The notes: generated by a model not told the origin, from the sequence alone. Counted from the stretch's first letter, positions 9,903 to 18,585 are shown. The stretch is 64,000 nt of DNA from Acetobacter vaccinii (GCF_008365315.1 NZ_CP043506.1:434001-498000); one strand, 5' to 3'. A program made the numbers and translations.

Positions 9903-11768
9903 TCAGCCGGTCATCCACCGTGTGGCGTGGTACGTCACAAACGCCGCCACGTAGGCAAGACCGAACAGATACCCCATGGTTATCAGCACCATCCGCCACG
10001 ATGCAGTTTCCCGCCGGATAACAGCCAGTGTGGAAAAGCACTGCGGCGCATAAACATACCATGCCAGAAGTGACAGAGCCGTTGCCAGACTCCATTGCGA
10101 CGACAGCAGCGGGGTCAGACTGGCTGCGGCATCACTTTCCGACGCGGTAATGGCATAGACTGTGCCCAGCGCGCTCACCGCAACCTCACGCGCGGCAAGA
10201 CCGGGGATAAGGGCAACGCAGATCTGCCAGTTAAACCCAATGGGCTGGAACAGCGGCAACATCAGGTGCCCGATTCGACCAGCCAGACTCCAGTCAATCG
10301 CGGCCCCCTGGGCCCCCGGCGGCGGAGCAGGAAAACTGGATAGCGCCCATAGGATAACACTGAGTGTAACAATAATGGTGCCAACCCTGGACAGGAAAAT
10401 CCGTGCCCTCTGCCACAGTTCCAGCCCGAGGTTACGCAGGCTGGGCCAGCGATAATCGGGCAGTTCCATCAGCAGGGGGTGTTCTTCCTCATTCCCGCCT
10501 TTCTTCAGCACCCAGGCCACCACCAGTGCGCTGAGAATACCCACGGCATACAGAACGAAGAGCACCACCCCCTGTAGGTTGAAAATCCCCAGCACAGGCT
10601 GATGGGGCACAAATGCGCCGATCAACAGGGCATAAATGGGCAGGCGGGCCGAGCAGGTCATCAACGGCGCGATCAGGATGGTTACCATCCGGTCACGCGG
10701 GTTCTGGATTGTGCGGGTGGCCATAATGCCCGGCACCGCACAGGCAAAGCTGGACAGTAGCGGAATAAAGGAGCGCCCGCTCAATCCTGCCGCCGCCATG
10801 AACCGATCCAGCAGAAAAGCAGCCCGAGGCAGATAACCGGATTCCTCCAGTGTCAGAATCCACAGGAACAGGATCAGGATCTGCGGCAGAAAGACCACCA
10901 CCGTGCCTGCGCCACCAATAATACCATCCACCACCAAACCATGCAGCGGACCGTCTGGCAGCACGGTGCCCACCAGCGCACCCAGCCTGTTCATGCCGTC
11001 CTGCAACGCATCCATGAACGGCTGCGCCCAGGAAAACACAGCCTGAAACATAATAAACAGCAAGACCAGCAGAATAAGCATGCCCCAAACCGGGTGCAGC
11101 ACCCAACGGTCCAGCGTGTCTTCCAGCTTCTGGCCCACGGGGTGTTCCCGGGTAATGCACAGCCCCAGCAGGCGATGCACCTGGGCATGCACATCCCCCA
11201 TATCCTCCCACGGGACAGGGGCCGGGGGCATGGGGCCGTCAAGCGCATCGACCAGGTTTTTGGCCCCACCACGCTGGACACCCACTGTCGTCACCACAGG
11301 CACACCCAGCTCGGCCTGCAAGCGGGGCACATCGGCCTGCAGCCCCTGCTTGTGCAGGGCGTCCATCATGTTCAGCACCACCAGCATGGGCCGCCCCAAC
11401 TGCCGCAGCTCCAGCAGAAAGCGCAGGTGCAGGCGCAGGTTGGTGGCCGCTACAACGCAGATCAGCAGGTCCGGCGCGGGCTCTCCCTTGTACCGGCCCA
11501 TGCACACATCCCGCGTGACGGCCTCGTCAGGGCTTGTAGCCTCCAGACTGTAGGTGCCGGGCAGGTCCAGCACCTGCACCTTGCGCCCGGCGGCTGTCAC
11601 CAGTTGTCCGCTTTTACGTTCGACCGTAACCCCGGCGTAGTTGGCCACTTTCTGCCTACTGCCGGTCAACTGGTTGAACAGGGCTGTCTTGCCACAGTTG
11701 GGGTTGCCAACCAGCGCAATACGCAGGGCGGCTGGCGCATTGTCTGGCGTGGTGGTGGCGGCACTCAT
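9903..11768 (-). CDS. feoB: Ferrous iron transporter FeoB
   Basis: 621 residues. FeoB imports Fe(II) across the inner membrane. An N-terminal G domain carries GNPNCGKT near 21-28, DLPGTYS near 69-75 and NMMD near 133-136; a helical linker follows, then a polytopic membrane core with the two gate repeats (SFACAVPGIMATRTI and the later LAAREVAVSALG). It is somewhat shorter than the 770-residue E. coli protein, as in several alphaproteobacteria. Its start overlaps the feoA stop by four bases, and a Cys-rich small protein gene follows. Expression is probably iron-repressed through the Fur-like box upstream of feoA. Confidence 0.96.
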   Translation of the reverse strand: MSAATTTPDNAPAALRIALVGNPNCGKTALFNQLTGSRQKVANYAGVTVERKSGQLVTAAGRKVQVLDLPGTYSLEATSPDEAVTRDVCMGRYKGEPAPDLLICVVAATNLRLHLRFLLELRQLGRPMLVVLNMMDALHKQGLQADVPRLQAELGVPVVTTVGVQRGGAKNLVDALDGPMPPAPVPWEDMGDVHAQVHRLLGLCITREHPVGQKLEDTLDRWVLHPVWGMLILLVLLFIMFQAVFSWAQPFMDALQDGMNRLGALVGTVLPDGPLHGLVVDGIIGGAGTVVVFLPQILILFLWILTLEESGYLPRAAFLLDRFMAAAGLSGRSFIPLLSSFACAVPGIMATRTIQNPRDRMVTILIAPLMTCSARLPIYALLIGAFVPHQPVLGIFNLQGVVLFVLYAVGILSALVVAWVLKKGGNEEEHPLLMELPDYRWPSLRNLGLELWQRARIFLSRVGTIIVTLSVILWALSSFPAPPPGAQGAAIDWSLAGRIGHLMLPLFQPIGFNWQICVALIPGLAAREVAVSALGTVYAITASESDAAASLTPLLSSQWSLATALSLLAWYVYAPQCFSTLAVIRRETASWRMVLITMGYLFGLAYVAAFVTYHATRWMTG

Positions 11769-12028
11769 TGACCTGCGCTGCCCTGCTCGCGCTCATGCGG
11801 ACACAGCACGACGCGCCGCGCCTCTGACCCGCGCAGGGCAAAACGGGTAAACCCGACCTCGACCGCGACAGGGTCTTTCCCGACCGGCCCGTACGCCACG
11901 ACCCGCACCGGCTCACCCGGCACAAACCCCAGTTCACCCAGTCTGCGGGCAATGGGATCGTGGGGCGAAAACGCCTCTACATGGTCGATGACGCCGCTTT
12001 GATACAGCGGAAGGTCGTTAAGCAGCAT
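11765..12028 (-). CDS. feoA: FeoA, small SH3-like partner of FeoB
   Basis: 87 residues in a FeoA domain: an N-terminal helix region, then RRLGELGFVPGEPVRVVA and VAVEVGFTRFALRGSEARRV, the usual core of the SH3-like fold. FeoA is a cytoplasmic protein needed for Fe(II) uptake by FeoB and thought to act on its G domain. Its stop overlaps the feoB start (ATGA), so the two are translationally coupled. It is the first gene of the operon; the Fur-like box lies 78-94 bases upstream. Confidence 0.92.
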   Translation of the reverse strand: MLLNDLPLYQSGVIDHVEAFSPHDPIARRLGELGFVPGEPVRVVAYGPVGKDPVAVEVGFTRFALRGSEARRVVLCPHEREQGSAGQ

Positions 12029-12347
12029 GGCTGTCTGTCCTGCCCTGGCACGGCCCGTAGCCAGGCTGCGCCAATGGCGGACAGGCGTGGCCAGGACCCC
12101 GATATTTGAGAATGATCCTTAATTCCATAAGTGCGGCTTGTCCAATGCTCTGCCCATAGGTGGCCTTTGCACAGCAGGCACAGCCATGCGGTGCGGAAGG
12201 GCTGTTCTGTCATGACATGCGAATTTTACGTGCATTCCTGCGCGGGGGCGGCTATCTGTGCGACCACGCAAACACCACAGCGCTCCTCCGCCGCCCCTTC
12301 AGACAGAAGGAGGTGGCCCGGCGCGCAGGAAAAAATCAGGCCGATTC
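12029..12347. other. Divergent regulatory gap between feoA and typA
   Basis: 319 bases with no convincing gene. It contains the Fur-like palindrome described separately and must hold the promoters of both the feo operon and typA. Confidence 0.5.
12106..12122. promoter_or_regulatory. Fur-like box upstream of feoA
   Basis: TTGAGAATGATCCTTAA reads as an imperfect palindrome: left half TTGAGAAT, right half ATCCTTAA against a perfect ATTCTCAA (6 of 8). This resembles Fur boxes, and its position ahead of an Fe(II) uptake operon fits. The assignment is inferred. Confidence 0.5.
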
Positions 12348-14165
12348 ATGGATATCCGCAATATCGCCATTATCGCCCACGTTGACCACGGCAAAACAAC
12401 GCTGGTTGACGAACTGCTCAAACAGTCTGGCTCCTTCCGCGAAAACCAGGCCGTTGCCGAGCGGGCAATGGACAGCAACGACCTCGAACGTGAACGTGGC
12501 ATTACCATTCTTGCCAAGTGCACCTCGGTTGTCTGGCAGAACACCCGCATCAACATCATCGACACGCCCGGACACGCCGACTTCGGCGGGGAAGTGGAGC
12601 GTATTCTGAGCATGGTGGACGGTGCGATCGTGCTGGTCGACTCAGCCGAAGGCGCGCTGCCCCAGACCAAGTTTGTTGTGGGCAAGGCACTGGCACGCGG
12701 CCTGAAGCCGATCGTGGTGGTCAACAAGATCGACCGTGGCGACGCCCGCCCCGACGAAGTGCATAACGAAATTTTCGATCTGTTCGCAGCCCTTGGGGCC
12801 AATGACGAACAGCTCGACTTCCCCATGCTGTACGCATCGGGCCGGCAGGGCTGGGCGGATGAAACGCTTGACGGCGCCCGCAAGGACCTGAACCCGATGT
12901 TCGAGCTTATCCTGCGCCATGTGCCCGCCCCGGCACTGGACAAGGACAAGCCCTTTGCCATGACGGCCACCATTCTTGAGAGCGACAACTTCCTGGGCCG
13001 CGTGCTGACTGGCCGTGTTGAGCAGGGTAGTGCCCGTGTCAACATGCCGGTGAAGGTACTGCGCGCCGATGGGTCCGTTGTGGAAACGGGCCGTCTGACC
13101 AAGCTGCTGTCCTTCCGTGGCCTGGAACGCGTGGCTGTTGAGGAAGTTCAGGCAGGTGACATTGTTGCCGTGGCTGGTCTGTCCCAGGCGACCATTCCTG
13201 ACACCATTGCCTCCCCCGAGCAGGATGGCCCGCTGCAGGCTATTCCGGTCGATCCGCCGACACTGTCCATGACCTTCCGCCTCAACGACGGCCCTCTGGG
13301 CGGCCGCGAAGGCAAGAAGGTGACATCGCGCCAGATCCGTGACCGCCTGTTCAAGGAAACGGAAAGCAACATTGCCATCCGCGTGACCGACAGCCCCGAA
13401 AGCGAAGCTTTTGAAGTGGCAGGCCGTGGGGAACTGCAGCTTGGCGTGCTGATCGAAACCATGCGCCGCGAAGGGTTTGAGCTGACCATCGGCCGCCCGC
13501 GCGTGCTGTTCCGCGCCAATGAAGAAACCGGCGACCGTGAAGAGCCTTACGAGGAAGTCACGATCGACGTGGACGAACCCTACTCGGGCGTGGTCGTGGA
13601 AAAGATGTCCATGCGTAAGGGCCAGATGCAGGATATGCGTCCGTCCGGCGGGGACAAGGTGCGTCTGCTGTTTACAATCCCGTCCCGCGGGCTGATCGGC
13701 TACCATGGTGAATTCCTGACCGACACGCGCGGCACAGGCATCATGAACCGCCTGTTCTCCCACTATGGGCCTTATGCTGGCACCATCGAAGGCCGCCGCA
13801 ACGGGTCCCTGATCTCGGCGGAAGATGGCACGACAACGCAGTACTCGCTGTTCTCCCTGCAGGATCGCGGCACGCTGTTTGTTGACGCGGGTGAAACGGT
13901 TTACCAGGGCATGATCATCGGGGAGCACTCCCGCGAGAACGACCTGGAAGTGAACCCCATCCGTGAAAAGAAGCTGACCAACATGCGCGCTTCCGGCAAG
14001 GACGAAGCCCTGCTGCTGGTTCCGCCGCGCCGCATGTCGCTTGAGCAGGCAATTGCTTACATTGAAGACGATGAACTGGTTGAGGTCACACCCTCTGCCA
14101 TCCGCCTTCGCAAGCGTTACCTCGACTCAAACGAACGCAAGAAGCGCTCCAAGAGCGTAGGCTAA
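12348..14165 (+). CDS. typA: Ribosome-associated GTPase TypA/BipA
   Basis: 605 residues, the usual length. TypA is a translational GTPase that acts in 50S assembly and in stress and cold adaptation. It starts MDIRNIAIIAHVDHGKTTLVDEL, then RERGITILAKCTSV (switch I), DTPGHADFGGEVER (G3) and NKIDR (G4). The C-terminal half has the TypA-specific PSRGLIGYHGEFLTDTRGTG and the final basic KRYLDSNERKK. The ATG at 12348 is chosen because it gives this conserved N-terminus; the frame stays open upstream but without family similarity. It is transcribed away from feoA and ends at a strong hairpin. Confidence 0.96.
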   Translation: MDIRNIAIIAHVDHGKTTLVDELLKQSGSFRENQAVAERAMDSNDLERERGITILAKCTSVVWQNTRINIIDTPGHADFGGEVERILSMVDGAIVLVDSAEGALPQTKFVVGKALARGLKPIVVVNKIDRGDARPDEVHNEIFDLFAALGANDEQLDFPMLYASGRQGWADETLDGARKDLNPMFELILRHVPAPALDKDKPFAMTATILESDNFLGRVLTGRVEQGSARVNMPVKVLRADGSVVETGRLTKLLSFRGLERVAVEEVQAGDIVAVAGLSQATIPDTIASPEQDGPLQAIPVDPPTLSMTFRLNDGPLGGREGKKVTSRQIRDRLFKETESNIAIRVTDSPESEAFEVAGRGELQLGVLIETMRREGFELTIGRPRVLFRANEETGDREEPYEEVTIDVDEPYSGVVVEKMSMRKGQMQDMRPSGGDKVRLLFTIPSRGLIGYHGEFLTDTRGTGIMNRLFSHYGPYAGTIEGRRNGSLISAEDGTTTQYSLFSLQDRGTLFVDAGETVYQGMIIGEHSRENDLEVNPIREKKLTNMRASGKDEALLLVPPRRMSLEQAIAYIEDDELVEVTPSAIRLRKRYLDSNERKKRSKSVG

Positions 14166-14551
14166 AGCCAGCGACCGGCCCCACACTGTGGGGCCACCCC
14201 CGGAGTGCCCTGCACTTCGGGGCGGGCTGCGGCAAGACCATGGCAGTATCATTTATTTTTGACGATACAGCCTTGGCGGCCCTTAATTACAGGCCCGAAA
14301 AACTGCGGAAAACCGCCATATTCCAGTGAAAATTCCGGTGCATTTTCCCGCTTTGCGGCAAAAATGTGGCAAAGCCCTATCAAAGCCGTGATATTCACGA
14401 TTCTCTACAAAATTTTAGATCAAGACGACCTCCAGATGTCGTGGTATGCATAATCCATGAACCGGCATGAGCTTTCGTACGGCAGACAAAACCTATTTGC
14501 ATAACGAAGTATCAGACAAAAACCGGGTCTTTAAATTTGGAGAATTTAGAT
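14166..14551. other. Gap between typA and the small Ala-rich secreted protein gene
   Basis: 386 bases. After the typA hairpin the sequence becomes clearly AT-richer (14230-14550) with no convincing gene; an open frame at 14205-14453 has no ribosome site and no recognisable features. The AT-rich part probably carries the promoter and a leader for the following gene, which has GGAGAATTTAGAT before its ATG. Confidence 0.5.
14176..14195 (+). terminator. Hairpin after typA
   Basis: GGCCCCACA and TGTGGGGCC form a nine-pair stem within 15 bases of the typA stop. There is no T-run after it. Confidence 0.5.
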
Positions 14552-14815
14552 ATGGCTTCTCGTAACCTGCTCGCGGCTCTGTCCACCGTTGCCCTGCTGG
14601 GCGCTGCTGTTCCGTCCTTCGCTCAGGAAGCTGCTCCGGCTGCTCCGGCTGCTGCTGCTCCCGCCGCTGCTGCTCCGGCTGCTGAAGCCGCTGCTCCGGC
14701 CGCTGCTGACAAGGCTGAAAAGAAGGCCTCCAAGCACCACGGCAAGCACCACGGCAAGCACCACAAGAAGGGTGCCGAAGGTGAAGCTGCTCCGGCTGCT
14801 GAATCCGCTCAGTAA
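14552..14815 (+). CDS. Small secreted Ala/Pro-rich protein with His/Lys repeat tail
   Basis: 87 residues. A clean signal peptide (MASRNLLAALSTVALLGAAVPSFAQ, cleavage after about residue 24) is followed by an Ala/Pro low-complexity stretch, then KHHGKHHGKHHKK, which comes from three near-identical 12-base units at 14732-14767, and a short acidic Ala/Pro end. The layout resembles periplasmic acid-shock (Asr-like) proteins; this is by composition only. Nearly all alanines use GCT, unlike neighbouring genes that use GCC/GCG, a pattern expected of very highly expressed genes. The GGAGAATT ribosome site, the single-gene unit and the tandem hairpins downstream agree with high expression. A role in acid or metal buffering of the periplasm is inference. 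Confidence 0.8.
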   Translation: MASRNLLAALSTVALLGAAVPSFAQEAAPAAPAAAAPAAAAPAAEAAAPAAADKAEKKASKHHGKHHGKHHKKGAEGEAAPAAESAQ

Positions 14816-14822
14816 TCCGCTT

Positions 14823-14851
14823 AGGGTGGGTCATGCTTAGCTGACCCACCC
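14823..14851 (+). terminator. Hairpin directly after the Ala-rich protein gene
   Basis: GGGTGGGTCA and TGACCCACCC form a stem around an eight-base loop, six bases after the stop codon. Confidence 0.6.
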
Positions 14852-14877
14852 GTAAGGATTACGCTACAGCGTAGCAC

Positions 14878-14921
14878 TGCAAAAAGGCTGAGACAGCACC
14901 TGCTGCCTCAGCCTTTTTGTT
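14878..14921. terminator. Second, symmetrical terminator
   Basis: AAAAAGGCTGAG and CTCAGCCTTTTT arms. With A and T runs on either side it can stop transcription from both the Ala-rich gene and the convergent SMP-30 gene. Confidence 0.8.
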
Positions 14922-14925
14922 ATTA

Positions 14926-16143
14926 TCAGGCTGGTCCTGCCCCCTGGGTGCTGACCTGTAGCCGGTACAGGTTGCCACCGGCGCACATATACAGCCAGTC
15001 CCGCTTGGGGCCAGCGAATGTCAGGCTGGACACACCCTGCGGCAACCTGATGCGGCCAATCAGTTGCCCTTCCGGGCTGAATACAAAGACACCGCACAGC
15101 CCTAACGGCCCGCTGACACCACACCAGATGTTGCCATAGACATCTGCCCGCACCCCAGCAGGCACCATCTGCTCGCCCTCAAAGCGCATGTTTGCAAACA
15201 GGCGCAGGTTGGACAGCGGCAGCGTGTCCTTATGCAAGGTGCAGACATGGATGGCGCAGTCACCCTCATGCCCATGCCCACCCGCCTGTCGTGCGGAGGA
15301 GACAACATACAGGCGCGAAAAATCAGGCGAGAAGCACAGCCCACGCGGATTGGGCAGTTGCTCCTGCTTCAGCACGACCTCTATCCGCCCCGAAGGGTCC
15401 ACGCGGAAGGTATGGTCAGGCTGACGCCGCACCCCCCCAACCGCCCCGATCAGTTCCTCACCCACCTGCCAGCGCAGATGGCCATCGGGGTTGGATTCCC
15501 CACCGGGAATATCCGCATGGCCTTCTTCCAGCACCGTGCCGTAGCCAGGGTCGGTAAACCAGATGCTACCATCGGGGTGGGCTATGACATCCTCTGGCCC
15601 GTTCAGCGGGTGGCCTTCATAATGTTCAGCCACGACATGGGCCGAACCATCATGCTCCCACCGCACAACCCGGCGCAGAAAATGCTCGCAGGAAATCTGC
15701 CGCCCCTGATAATCAAAGGTATTACCAGAGGAATTATAGGACTGGGGACGAAAGACACTGACCCCGCCTGTCTCCCACAGGTACCGATACTGGCGGCTGC
15801 CTACGGTGTCGCTTAACAGCAGGTAACGCCCCTCGGACGACCAGGCCGGGCCTTCCAGCCACGTTCCCCCACGCCAGACCAGTTCCAGCACAGCGTTAGG
15901 GGCAACCAGATTGCGAAAAAGCTGGTCGAGAACGATCACATCCGGGTCGGGCGTATAGGCCGGAGGGGCATCTGGCCCCCATTGCCGGGGCGGCATGCTG
16001 GTCACATCAGGTGGATGCACAGGCTCTGGCACCCCAAGGGGGCCAGCATTCCCACGCCCTGACAGCAACAGCCCGACCGACAGGCCGGACACGCCCCCCA
16101 GCAGGCTCCGCCTGCCCAGTCTGCTACCGCGCTCCATCGTCAT
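14926..16143 (-). CDS. SMP-30/gluconolactonase family protein, Tat-exported
   Basis: 405 residues. The N-terminus RLGRRSLLGGVSGLSVGLLLSGRGNAG is a twin-arginine signal, so the folded protein is probably sent to the periplasm. The body is a six-bladed propeller of the SMP-30 type: LEGPAWSSEGRYLLLSD, NGPEDVIAHPDGSIWFTDPGYG (metal-ligand Asn/Asp), LPNPRGLCFSPDFSRLYVV and DVYGNIWCGVSG. Such proteins hydrolyse sugar lactones. In acetic acid bacteria, periplasmic sugar oxidation makes glucono-lactones, so a periplasmic gluconolactonase makes sense; the substrate is not proven. The start at 16143 is the first good ATG before the RR motif; an ATG at 16137 also works. Confidence 0.85.
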   Translation of the reverse strand: MTMERGSRLGRRSLLGGVSGLSVGLLLSGRGNAGPLGVPEPVHPPDVTSMPPRQWGPDAPPAYTPDPDVIVLDQLFRNLVAPNAVLELVWRGGTWLEGPAWSSEGRYLLLSDTVGSRQYRYLWETGGVSVFRPQSYNSSGNTFDYQGRQISCEHFLRRVVRWEHDGSAHVVAEHYEGHPLNGPEDVIAHPDGSIWFTDPGYGTVLEEGHADIPGGESNPDGHLRWQVGEELIGAVGGVRRQPDHTFRVDPSGRIEVVLKQEQLPNPRGLCFSPDFSRLYVVSSARQAGGHGHEGDCAIHVCTLHKDTLPLSNLRLFANMRFEGEQMVPAGVRADVYGNIWCGVSGPLGLCGVFVFSPEGQLIGRIRLPQGVSSLTFAGPKRDWLYMCAGGNLYRLQVSTQGAGPA

Positions 16144-16270
16144 TGCCTGTCCTGTTCCTCTGCGCGCTTGCCCATGGGGCATGGCTCCTGCCGTCCCCAT
16201 AATTAAGCCACTTCACTGTCAGACCATTCCCCACCCGCGGTGCTGGCAACAGGAGCGTCGTCCCGCAGCC

Positions 16271-17272
16271 TCAGGACGGGCTGATAACCTCGCCCTCGTC
16301 CACACCCCAGATTTCCTTGCGAGAAACCCAGCCATTGTAATGGTGGACAGATACCTTGCACCAGTTGGTGCCCGCAGCACATTCCTTAATGCTGCCAACA
16401 GTGCCGGGCCGCAGCACGGCCACGATCGGAGCCGTGTCGTTGCCGCTACTCCGCATCAGCACCGCCCCATGAATGGCAAGGGCATCGGCCTGATTGAAGA
16501 CATAGCCCATCTCGCGGCTGTCCATGTGGCCAGCAGTGGAATGCCCACCTTCCTGCCCGGACTGCGTGGGAATAGGGGCTTCATCACCCGGGGGTTCACC
16601 GGGGACCAGAAAATAACGACCACCCGACAGGGTTGCCTGCTGGACCCAGCCTTTCTGGCCGCTTTGGTCCTCGACAAGACGCCAGACATCGAACTCGCGC
16701 TCGATCCGCACCGGCAGCCCCTGGCGATGATAGACCCACAGAATGGGGAAACGCCGCCCAGGACCGGCCCGCATGTTCACTTCATCAGACCGCAGGGCAG
16801 CATAACGCGGCAGGGGCAGACCGCTGACAGACCCTTTGGTCATATCCGCGCCAGTAGCCATATCGGGCAGAGCCGCAGGCGTGCCCGCTGCGGGGGGGGC
16901 AGCAGTAGCCGGAGTTGCTGCCGCAACAGCCGCAGCGCCGACAGCAGCCCCGGCTGTAGCCGCAACAAGCGGATGCCGCCGGTGCCGCTTGGCAGTTCCC
17001 GCACTGGCGTGGCCATGCCCACCATGCTCCGCAGCATCAGCATGAGCGTGCCCATGGGCCGCTTTGCCTTTGGATTTTTTTGTCTTTCCACCCTGCGGGG
17101 AAGTCTCCGCCGTGTGGGTGGCCGCGGCATGCGCGTGGTGGTGATGGTGCGACGACGATGCAGCCCCCGCCTTGGCGGCATGGGCCAGAGAGACCTGCGC
17201 CGACACCCCAAGGAACACCGCCACACAGGACAGCAGCCTGAACCGATACAAAGAAGAATGAACAGACATCAT
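16271..17272 (-). CDS. Secreted SH3b-domain protein with His-rich linker
   Basis: 333 residues. There is a signal peptide (SLYRFRLLSCVAVFLGVSAQVSLAHA), then a low-complexity segment of about 100 residues rich in His, Ala and Lys (SSSHHHHHAHAAATH, HGHAHADAAEHGGHGHA), then two bacterial SH3-like domains: NMRAGPGRRFPILWVYHRQGLPVRI...DVWRLVEDQSGQKGWVQ and VLMRSSGNDTAPIVAVLRPGTVGSIKEC...WCKVSVHHYNGWVSRKEIWG. SH3b pairs of this kind occur in periplasmic or envelope proteins and bind peptides or peptidoglycan. The His-rich linker could bind Zn, Ni or Cu. Two adjacent ATG codons at 17272 and 17269 are possible starts. Confidence 0.8.
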   Translation of the reverse strand: MMSVHSSLYRFRLLSCVAVFLGVSAQVSLAHAAKAGAASSSHHHHHAHAAATHTAETSPQGGKTKKSKGKAAHGHAHADAAEHGGHGHASAGTAKRHRRHPLVAATAGAAVGAAAVAAATPATAAPPAAGTPAALPDMATGADMTKGSVSGLPLPRYAALRSDEVNMRAGPGRRFPILWVYHRQGLPVRIEREFDVWRLVEDQSGQKGWVQQATLSGGRYFLVPGEPPGDEAPIPTQSGQEGGHSTAGHMDSREMGYVFNQADALAIHGAVLMRSSGNDTAPIVAVLRPGTVGSIKECAAGTNWCKVSVHHYNGWVSRKEIWGVDEGEVISPS

Positions 17273-17405
17273 GGCTGCATCCCTGCCAAGACTACGCCGT
17301 AGGAGCAAGAGGAACAATAAAACCTGCGCCTCCTGCCCGTATGCGCCCCTAAACCCGAAAGACGGAAAACCCGAACAAAACCGGCCATATCACCCTCCCC
17401 GTTTT

Positions 17406-17807
17406 TCAGAACACCAGTTGGCGGCATGGCCCCGCGTGGTCCAGAAAACTGGGCAACCCAAGGCTTTTGACCCCATCCAGCAAAGCCGTTTCGGCCAGCC
17501 CCATAGCCCGCAGGCCGGAGTCGCATACCATCAACTCCCCCCCCATCTCCACAACGGCTGCCCGCAGTTCTTCCAGCCCTGCCACACCCGCCTGCTGCCG
17601 CCTGGCTTCCTCCTCCACAAAGGCAGGAACACCGGCCCAGTCGGAGTGAAAGGCCGCAACACCGGCCCCCATGCCAAAGACCGTAACCTGCCGCCCCAAA
17701 GCAGCAACTGTGGCGGCCATCATAAAAGCAGCGTGCAGGCGCTCGTACCCTGCATCCACCACAATCAGGGCCAGGCCGTTACTGCTTGCCGGGATGGAGT
17801 CATGCAT
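17406..17807 (-). CDS. DsrE/DsrF-like family protein
   Basis: 133 residues in a small alpha/beta pattern of the DsrE/F type: LALIVVDAGYERLHAAFMMAATVAALGRQVTVFGMGAGVAAF, then LEELRAAVVEMGGELMVCDSGLRAMGL with a cysteine at the position that carries persulfide in TusD/DsrE, and a C-terminal CRQLVF. The ATG at 17807 lies inside the last codons of the upstream E1-like gene, so the two genes overlap by eight bases and are presumably co-translated. DsrE-family proteins relay sulfur or act as peroxiredoxin-like regulators; which applies here is unknown. Confidence 0.72.
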   Translation of the reverse strand: MHDSIPASSNGLALIVVDAGYERLHAAFMMAATVAALGRQVTVFGMGAGVAAFHSDWAGVPAFVEEEARRQQAGVAGLEELRAAVVEMGGELMVCDSGLRAMGLAETALLDGVKSLGLPSFLDHAGPCRQLVF

Positions 17808-18585
17808 GGTGGAGCAGGTCCGGCTGCTGGTTGCCACAGACAGCGCAGGTAGGGTCGGCCCCCACGGGCATTTCAGAAAAACGCATACTCAGCGCGTCCC
17901 ACAACAACAGTCGCCCAACAAGCGACATACCAATGCCTGCCAGTTCTTTAATGGCTTCTGTGGCCTGCAAAGTCCCTATCACCCCAGTAACAGCCCCCAA
18001 TACGCCCGCCTGCGCGCAGGTTGGGGCATCGGGCGCTGTGTGGTCCTGCGGGTAAAGGCAGTGATAACAGCCAGAATGCTGCCCAGGCCGGAACCCCGTA
18101 AGCTGGCCGCCAAACCCCTGTGCCGCCGCCACAATCAACGGCTTGCGCGCCCGCACACAGGCTGCGTTGACAGCGTAGCGGGTTTCAAAATTATCGGACC
18201 CGTCACACACAAGGTCATAACGGCTGACAAGGTCGTGGGTTGATGTAGCATCCAGCCGCCTGTCCCATGTTTCCACTCGAATTTCTGGGTTAAGGGCGGC
18301 CAACCTGCTGGCGGCGGACAGGACCTTTTTCTGCCCCACGGACGCCGTGTCATGCAGCACCTGCCTTTGCAGGTTGGAAAGCTCCACCACATCGTCATCC
18401 ACCAACCCGATTCGGCCAACACCGGCTGCGGCAAGGTACAGCGCTGTGGGGCACCCAAGCCCGCCAGCCCCCACCACAAGAACAGACGCATTTTTAAGCG
18501 CCATCTGCCCTACTCCGCCCAGTTCGTGCAGAAGAATGTGGCGGGAATAGCGCTGAATTTCGGCCTCTGAAAAATCAATCTCCAT
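17800..18585 (-). CDS. MoeB/ThiF/HesA-family adenylyltransferase (E1-like)
   Basis: 261 residues. E1-like enzymes adenylate the C-terminal glycine of a ubiquitin-like sulfur carrier (MoaD, ThiS). Features: EAEIQRYSRHILLHELGGVGQ at the start, the dinucleotide motif VLVVGAGGLGCPTALYLAAAGVG, DDDVVELSNLQRQVLH, and Zn-type cysteines GCYHCLYP and PTCAVCGN near the end. No ThiS or MoaD gene is nearby. There is no C-terminal rhodanese domain; instead a separate DsrE-like gene overlaps the 3' end, so sulfur could come from that partner (inference). Alternative starts exist at 18591 and 18606. The gene is usually named moeB or thiF by context; I leave the symbol open. Confidence 0.87.
   Translation of the reverse strand: MEIDFSEAEIQRYSRHILLHELGGVGQMALKNASVLVVGAGGLGCPTALYLAAAGVGRIGLVDDDVVELSNLQRQVLHDTASVGQKKVLSAASRLAALNPEIRVETWDRRLDATSTHDLVSRYDLVCDGSDNFETRYAVNAACVRARKPLIVAAAQGFGGQLTGFRPGQHSGCYHCLYPQDHTAPDAPTCAQAGVLGAVTGVIGTLQATEAIKELAGIGMSLVGRLLLWDALSMRFSEMPVGADPTCAVCGNQQPDLLHHA

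Noticed and set aside
12642..13928. 428-codon open frame opposite typA
   Set aside because: A shadow of the strongly biased typA codons, with no motif and no ribosome site.
14205..14453. 82-codon open frame between typA and the Ala-rich gene
   Set aside because: No ribosome site, no protein-like pattern; the stretch is more likely a leader and promoter region.
14732..14767. Short tandem 12-base repeat
   Set aside because: It lies within the coding sequence and encodes the KHHG repeat; no separate repeat element or CRISPR feature is implied.
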